Below are positions 6,940-9,996 of a stretch of DNA of 9,996 nt, piece after piece. The DNA is from Lachnospiraceae bacterium (GTDB lineage: Bacteria; Bacillota; Clostridia; Lachnospirales; Lachnospiraceae), in NCBI GenBank assembly GCA_902363675.1, contig CABJAV010000052.1, positions 1 to 9,996 on the forward strand, written 5' to 3'. How positions within the stretch are numbered: position 1 is the stretch's first letter; each line of letters begins with the position of its first letter. The position numbers and the translations under genes were made by a program. The notes under the pieces are model-generated. The model did not search any database. It saw only the letters and a program-made list of their open reading frames with translations, and had not been told where the DNA came from.

Positions 6940-7680
6940 ATGAGTGATGAATTTTTTAATCAGGATGGAACCGGAAATGTGACGGATCAGACATCAGATA
7001 CAGGTGCGTATAATGCACCGGAAGCACAGGCGTACAATGCACCGGAGCCGGATGTGCAGCCAGAGACAGAAAGCGTACAGCAGGATACTGTTAATCAGAA
7101 AGCTGCATCGCAGGAAGAAACTGTCAATCAGAATTATGGAAGTTCTGACATGTACAATAGCCAGCAGAGATATGGCGATGCCAATATGTACGGACAGGAT
7201 ATGTATAACAGTCAGCAGCGATATGGAAATCAGACATATAACAACACGAATACCTACAGTGGTCAGAACGGATACAATAATACCAACGGGTATAATAACC
7301 AGCAGTACAATAATGGAAATGCTTATCAGCAGCCGGTATACGGGCAGGCAACACAGAAACAGAAGGGAGATTCCATCGGATTTGGTATTGCTTCTCTGAT
7401 TCTTGGTATTGCCTCCATCTTTTTGTTTGCATGTTGCGTAAACTATATTCTTGCGATTCTTGCAATTATCTTTGGTATTGTGCAGATTGTTACCAATAAG
7501 AGAAAGGGACTCGCAATCGGAGGTATTGTGACAGCAGGAATTTCTATTGTGATTGCAACACTTATGTGGTTATTTGGATTTTCGCTTGCAGGACAATTAG
7601 AGGATCCGTCTTCACCATTGTACAAATATTACGAAGAGTACATGGATGAGTATACAAGCGAGTATGAAGATTATATGTAA
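6940..7680 (+). CDS. Membrane protein with a Tyr/Asn/Gln-rich N-terminal tract (DUF4190-like)
   Basis: Function unknown. The 246-residue product has three parts. Residues 1-143 are low in complexity and rich in N, Q, Y, G and T, with short internal repeats: AYNAPE twice (23-28, 31-36), MYNSQQRYG twice (71-79, 88-96) and several YNN units (100-125). Residues about 146-214 are hydrophobic and glycine-rich, with about three membrane segments separated by the basic turn NKRKG; this resembles the DUF4190 family. Residues 215-246 form an acidic, tyrosine-rich tail (YKYYEEYMDEY...EYEDYM). There is no signal peptide, so the long N-terminal tract is probably cytoplasmic. AGGGGGG lies 7 nt before the ATG. 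The gene is co-directional with the SHOCT gene 31 nt downstream. Confidence 0.85.
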   Translation: MSDEFFNQDGTGNVTDQTSDTGAYNAPEAQAYNAPEPDVQPETESVQQDTVNQKAASQEETVNQNYGSSDMYNSQQRYGDANMYGQDMYNSQQRYGNQTYNNTNTYSGQNGYNNTNGYNNQQYNNGNAYQQPVYGQATQKQKGDSIGFGIASLILGIASIFLFACCVNYILAILAIIFGIVQIVTNKRKGLAIGGIVTAGISIVIATLMWLFGFSLAGQLEDPSSPLYKYYEEYMDEYTSEYEDYM

Positions 7681-7711
7681 TATGAGATAAGGTTACTAGG
7701 AAGGATAACTT

Positions 7712-8038
7712 ATGAGTGGATATTTGATTAAAGATACAACCAAAGAGGAACGCATTGCACTCATACGTTCCTGGCAGGAACCGGATGACTGTGTGGAAGG
7801 AAGCGGGATTGATCTGTTTGATATGTATGATGCATACATCAAAGGTGAGAAAGAAATTTCCCAGATCAACGCAGAATTTCAGGCCAGCTACGTCAAAAGT
7901 GAGGAAAGCATGGAACGACCGGAAGAAGAATACAGTTCCACATCCGGCGAGATTATGAAACTGAAACAAATGCTGGATGATGGCATTCTCACGGAAGATG
8001 AGTTTGCTGCAGCAAAGAAAAGAGTATTAGGATTATAA
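7712..8038 (+). CDS. Small SHOCT-domain protein
   Basis: A 108-residue soluble acidic protein of unknown function. The last 28 residues (about 80-107, IMKLKQMLDDGILTEDEFAAA) match the SHOCT motif, a short C-terminal helical pair often attached to membrane or envelope proteins and thought to help oligomerisation. Residues 1-62 begin SGYLIKDTT and include DMYDAYIKGEKEISQIN; I do not recognise a defined domain there. The middle (63-79) is rich in E and S and probably disordered. AAGGA lies 6 nt before the ATG. The gene follows the Tyr/Asn/Gln-rich membrane protein by 31 nt with no promoter or terminator between them, and a strong terminator follows, so the two form one transcript. Confidence 0.85.
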   Translation: MSGYLIKDTTKEERIALIRSWQEPDDCVEGSGIDLFDMYDAYIKGEKEISQINAEFQASYVKSEESMERPEEEYSSTSGEIMKLKQMLDDGILTEDEFAAAKKRVLGL

Positions 8039-8058
8039 GAAAAAGATGAAATAAAGAG

Positions 8059-8089
8059 ATCCCGCTTTTGAAAAAAAGCGGGATTTTTT
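8059..8089 (+). terminator. Rho-independent terminator after the SHOCT gene
   Basis: ATCCCGCTTTT (8059-8069) pairs perfectly with 8074-8084 around a 4-nt loop and is followed by a T-run to 8089. It lies 20 nt past the SHOCT stop. The lipoprotein gene converges on it from the other side. Read in that direction the sequence after the stem is less T-rich, so it works best on the plus strand. Confidence 0.92.
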
Positions 8090-8109
8090 AACGATTAAAT
8101 GCCAATAGC

Positions 8110-8664
8110 TCAGGAACAACTGGTATTGTCCAGACGAACCGAATCCAAAATTGACATCAATTCATTTTCATAAGTATCCCACCAGCTTTCCGTGTCAATT
8201 GTCGAGGCAATCAGTGTATGATTCGTGTCACCGAAAATCACGAAACTCCAGATCGGGGATTTATCATAGTAACATACTTCTGCGCTTTTTCCGGAAAGGG
8301 TAACATATTTTGTTTCAAGCCCTGTTCCGCACAGACCAAAGGTAGAAGAATAGCCAATTTCCACATAGCCGCTTTTCGCATCGTCAGGACGAATCTGAAT
8401 ACCATAGTCGCATGTGGTTAGTTTCTCATCGTCTACATTTCGCATGATATAACTCCAGCCTTTTGGAAGAGACAGGCAGATGGTTCCACAAGGACCGGAT
8501 TGAGTGATTTTCTCCAATGGATCATTTTGGCTTTCTGTGGAATCCAAAGTCTTTTCTATCGGTGGGTCTATCAGATCATTTTCTGTTTCCGGTGTATTGG
8601 ATGCACCACAGGCGGTCAATAGAAGGCTGATGGTTAATAAAGCTGCAACATATAATTTTTTCAT
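8110..8664 (-). CDS. Small lipoprotein of unknown function
   Basis: A 184-residue secreted lipoprotein. The signal peptide MKKLYVAALLTISLLLTACG has a lipobox LTAC, so C19 would be lipidated and the protein anchored on the outer face of the membrane. Residues 20-57 form an acidic, Pro/Ser/Thr linker. A compact domain follows (about 58-180) with SLPKGW near its start and ELMSILDSVRL near its end. It has six cysteines (59, 63, 85, 112, 131, 183), an unusual number for an anaerobe's surface protein, so disulfides or metal binding are possible. I cannot assign the domain to a named family. The start is set by GGGAGGAT about 7 nt upstream; the frame stays open further upstream, but those residues lack a ribosome binding site and would bury the signal peptide. 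It lies 115 nt behind the small membrane protein gene. Confidence 0.85.
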   Translation of the reverse strand: MKKLYVAALLTISLLLTACGASNTPETENDLIDPPIEKTLDSTESQNDPLEKITQSGPCGTICLSLPKGWSYIMRNVDDEKLTTCDYGIQIRPDDAKSGYVEIGYSSTFGLCGTGLETKYVTLSGKSAEVCYYDKSPIWSFVIFGDTNHTLIASTIDTESWWDTYENELMSILDSVRLDNTSCS

Positions 8665-8691
8665 AAGCAAATCCTCCCTATATGATTTTTC

Positions 8692-8713
8692 TGTCATTTT
8701 TATAGTGTCATTT
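8692..8713 (-). repeat. Tandem 8-bp repeat upstream of the lipoprotein gene
   Basis: TGTCATTT occurs at 8692-8699 and 8706-8713 (AAATGACA on the minus strand), 14 bp apart. A TATAAA lies between the copies on the minus strand. It is 28-49 bp before the lipoprotein start, where an operator would be expected. No good -35 accompanies the TATAAA, so the promoter itself is not established. Confidence 0.3.
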
Positions 8714-8779
8714 GCGGAGAATTTTGTTGCATGAAAAATCATCAGACTTGTATGTAAAATAAAATGTAAATGTCGGAAA

Positions 8780-9088
8780 TTATTTTTGGGTGTTCTCAAC
8801 GGATTCTGTAGAAGAAACTGTAGCGTTATCATTCTTTCCCGAACCAGAAGAAAAAGCAAATCCTACAATAATAGGCAGAACAAGTGCGCAGGCAATGGCA
8901 CTGCCAATGTACACATTTTTTTTGGATGTTTTTCTGGAAATGACAGGGTGAAGTTTTTCATCTTCTGGAACCTGTTTTAATATACCATGTGCAAGAAGGT
9001 AAGACACATCTTCACGTTGGTAAGTACGTATTGCACGGTTGAAAGTTTCCACTGTGATTTCCGGTTTGTTAATTTCTTTTTTTCCCAT
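8780..9088 (-). CDS. Small single-pass membrane protein of unknown function
   Basis: A 102-residue product with three visible parts. Residues 1-55 are soluble and charged (ITVETFNRAIRTYQREDVSY, then LLAHGILKQVPEDEK) with helical character. Residues about 59-80 are one membrane segment preceded by the basic stretch SRKTSKKN. Residues 81-102 are a Ser/Thr/Asn-rich tail. The positive residues before the segment predict an inside N-terminus and an outside tail. I do not recognise a family. The start is uncertain: neither the ATG at 9086-9088 nor an in-frame GTG at 9107-9109 has a clear ribosome binding site, and the frame is open to 9134. It is followed by the lipoprotein gene in the same direction, and diverges from the LURP-one-like gene across about 100 bp. 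Confidence 0.7.
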   Translation of the reverse strand: MGKKEINKPEITVETFNRAIRTYQREDVSYLLAHGILKQVPEDEKLHPVISRKTSKKNVYIGSAIACALVLPIIVGFAFSSGSGKNDNATVSSTESVENTQK

Positions 9089-9124
9089 AGAAAATTTTTC
9101 GCAGTACACAAAAAGTTCATACTC

Positions 9125-9153
9125 TTGTTTTCATCTGGTGCAGATATTATAAT
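9125..9153 (+). promoter_or_regulatory. Promoter of the LURP-one-like gene
   Basis: TTGTTT (9125-9130), 17 bp, then TATAAT (9148-9153), with a predicted start near 9160 and a leader of about 29 nt. The same AT block reads TATAAT on the minus strand (9151-9146) and may also serve the divergent small membrane protein gene, though its -35 is poor. Confidence 0.6.
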
Positions 9154-9188
9154 TATTTAATAAAAACTAAATATATGAGGAGATAGCG

Positions 9189-9662
9189 ATGAGATTATTG
9201 ATTAAGCAGAGAGTGTTTTCATGGACGGACACATATGATGTATATGATGAAAATGAAAATCGAAAGTATTTTGTAAAAACCGAAATGTTTCGTATGGGAC
9301 ATCAGATTCATGTGTACGATGCAGCAGGAAATGAAATCGGAATGATCAAGCAGAGAGTGTTTACTCTTTTGCCTTGCTTTGATATTGAGATTGGTGGCAG
9401 GGAGATGGGAAGCATCCAGAAGGAATTTACTTTTTTCAAACCACGGTATGAAATCGATTATAACGGATGGCGGTGTGAAGGTGATTTTATGAATTGGAAT
9501 TATGATGTCTATGCGGCATGTAGTGTGGTCATCCATATCTCAAAAGAATTGTTCCACTGGGGAGATACTTATGTATTGGATATCATGAATCCACAGGATG
9601 AAATTCCGGCCCTTATGCTTGCCGTTGCGATTGATGCAGCCAACTGTTCGCAGGGAAATTAA
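9189..9662 (+). CDS. LURP-one-related (YxjI-type) protein
   Basis: A 157-residue soluble protein resembling the LURP-one-related family, which has a Tubby-like beta-barrel around a hydrophobic C-terminal helix. Family hallmarks visible here: IKQRVFSWTDTYDVYD at the start, GNEIGMIKQR, a long run of alternating beta strands, and the helix ALMLAVAIDAANC (141-153). The biochemical role of bacterial members is not established. Residues 4-10 (LIKQRVF) recur at 52-58 as MIKQRVF, with 15 identical bases at 9204-9218 and 9348-9362, reflecting an internal repeat of the barrel. AGGAGA lies 5 nt before the ATG. It is a single-gene unit with its own promoter. Confidence 0.88.
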   Translation: MRLLIKQRVFSWTDTYDVYDENENRKYFVKTEMFRMGHQIHVYDAAGNEIGMIKQRVFTLLPCFDIEIGGREMGSIQKEFTFFKPRYEIDYNGWRCEGDFMNWNYDVYAACSVVIHISKELFHWGDTYVLDIMNPQDEIPALMLAVAIDAANCSQGN

Positions 9663-9666
9663 AGTG

Positions 9667-9693
9667 GTGTGACAACTGTGTGACCGTTGTGTG
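9667..9693 (+). promoter_or_regulatory. Three direct repeats at 11-bp spacing before the last gene
   Basis: GTGTGAC at 9667-9673, GTGTGAC at 9678-9684 and GTGTG at 9689-9693 start exactly 11 bp apart, so they lie on the same face of the helix. The third overlaps the candidate -35 box. This layout is typical of sites bound by tandem OmpR/PhoP-type response regulators acting as activators. Which regulator binds is unknown. Confidence 0.55.
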
Positions 9694-9716
9694 TTATGCT
9701 AATTTTAGTTTATAAA
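9687..9716 (+). promoter_or_regulatory. Candidate promoter of the last gene
   Basis: TTGTGT (9687-9692), 18 bp and TATAAA (9711-9716). The poor -35 would fit an activator-dependent promoter. An alternative -10 is TATGCT at 9695-9700. The leader would be about 60 nt. Confidence 0.4.
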
Positions 9717-9739
9717 TATAGCTATATTGGGAGTGTAAA

Positions 9740-9763
9740 TATTTAAAAAATTATTTTTAAATA
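9740..9763 (+). repeat. AT-only inverted repeat in the leader of the last gene
   Basis: TATTTAAAAA (9740-9749) and its exact complement (9754-9763) flank a 4-nt loop. It ends one base before the AAGGAA ribosome binding site at 9765-9770. The stem is weak because it has no GC pairs, so it may act as a DNA site or as a translation-modulating hairpin. Confidence 0.35.
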
Positions 9764-9781
9764 CAAGGAAAATTTCACACA

Positions 9782-9996
9782 ATGAAACGAGACTTAAAAT
9801 TAAATATGAGCCATTTAGATGCAATTTCCCGAAAGGTTCAAAGTTACATAGACGCGATGGAAGCTGTGGAACTGGCGGCAAGAAAATTTGAACAGACCAT
9901 CAAAGACCAGGACAGTGATGCCTATAACAAGCTGAGTGAACAGTGGGAGACAAATGTATGGGAAAATGAAAAGATACTGAAGTACCGGCTGGGCGT
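9782..9996 (+). CDS. Partial helical protein, possibly type VII secretion related (runs off the window)
   Basis: The first 71 residues of a longer protein. The segment is predicted almost wholly helical, with two helices (about 8-43 and 46-68) around a turn at KDQDSD. The second contains EQWETNVWENEK. This is broadly like the helical-hairpin N-termini of WXG100 and LXG-type substrates of Firmicutes type VII secretion systems, but no true WxG or LxG motif is present, so the link is tentative. The ATG at 9782 is the first start after an in-frame TAA at 9758-9760. The ribosome binding site AAGGAA lies 11 nt upstream, a little far. The gene has its own promoter region with phased repeats. The rest of the gene, which would reveal its function, lies outside the window. 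Confidence 0.7.
   Translation, partial: MKRDLKLNMSHLDAISRKVQSYIDAMEAVELAARKFEQTIKDQDSDAYNKLSEQWETNVWENEKILKYRLG

Noticed and set aside
8665..8859. N-terminal extension of the lipoprotein to 8859
   Set aside because: It would bury the signal peptide and lipobox 65 residues inside the protein and has no ribosome binding site, whereas the 8664 start has a strong GGGAGGAT.
1..9996. CRISPR arrays, tRNA or rRNA genes, and complete insertion sequences
   Set aside because: Looked for regularly spaced repeats, cloverleaf-type sequences and transposase motifs with terminal repeats; none were seen by eye.

Overview
The window looks like a chromosomal segment of a gut-type Lachnospiraceae or related Clostridia. 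Support for this: moderate GC with AT-rich spacers, strong GGAGG-type ribosome binding sites, sigma-A promoters, a Gram-positive NiaR regulator behind nadB-nadC, a lipobox lipoprotein, and a YxjI/LURP-one-like protein. This is an inference from gene families and style; there is no rRNA or other phylogenetic marker in view.

Layout. Bases 1-512 hold no convincing intact gene: only a possible C-terminal tail of an upstream gene and a decayed-looking reading frame on the minus strand. A chemoreceptor gene (minus, 562-2046) has its own terminator and a very good promoter. It diverges from an intact glycerol kinase gene, glpK (2239-3741). The end of glpK carries a perfect 11-bp hairpin and is followed at once by a scrap of a DUF4143-type protein gene (3738-3932) and a terminator. 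Next comes an NAD biosynthesis operon: nadB (4068-5381), nadC (5416-6276) and niaR (6289-6840). Its promoter overlaps a likely NiaR operator. NadB oxidises L-aspartate to iminoaspartate, and NadC turns quinolinate into nicotinate mononucleotide. NiaR probably shuts the operon off when niacin is available. Quinolinate synthase (nadA), the step between NadB and NadC, is not in the window.

From 6843 on the window is made of small, poorly characterised, cell-envelope-flavoured genes. A two-gene unit encodes a Tyr/Asn/Gln-rich membrane protein (6940-7680) and a small SHOCT-domain protein (7712-8038), ending in a clear terminator. Convergent to it are a small lipoprotein (8110-8664) and a small single-pass membrane protein (8780-9088). 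Divergent from these is a LURP-one-related protein (9189-9662). The last gene (9782 to the window edge) is a truncated helical protein that might be related to type VII secretion substrates. Its promoter region carries three direct repeats at exact 11-bp spacing, a pattern typical of response-regulator sites.

Most of the window is ordinary metabolism. The parts most worth a second look are the phased repeats and partial gene at the right end, the low-complexity membrane protein with its SHOCT partner, the regulatory loop of GlpK, and the decayed sequences at 1-512 and 3738-3932.
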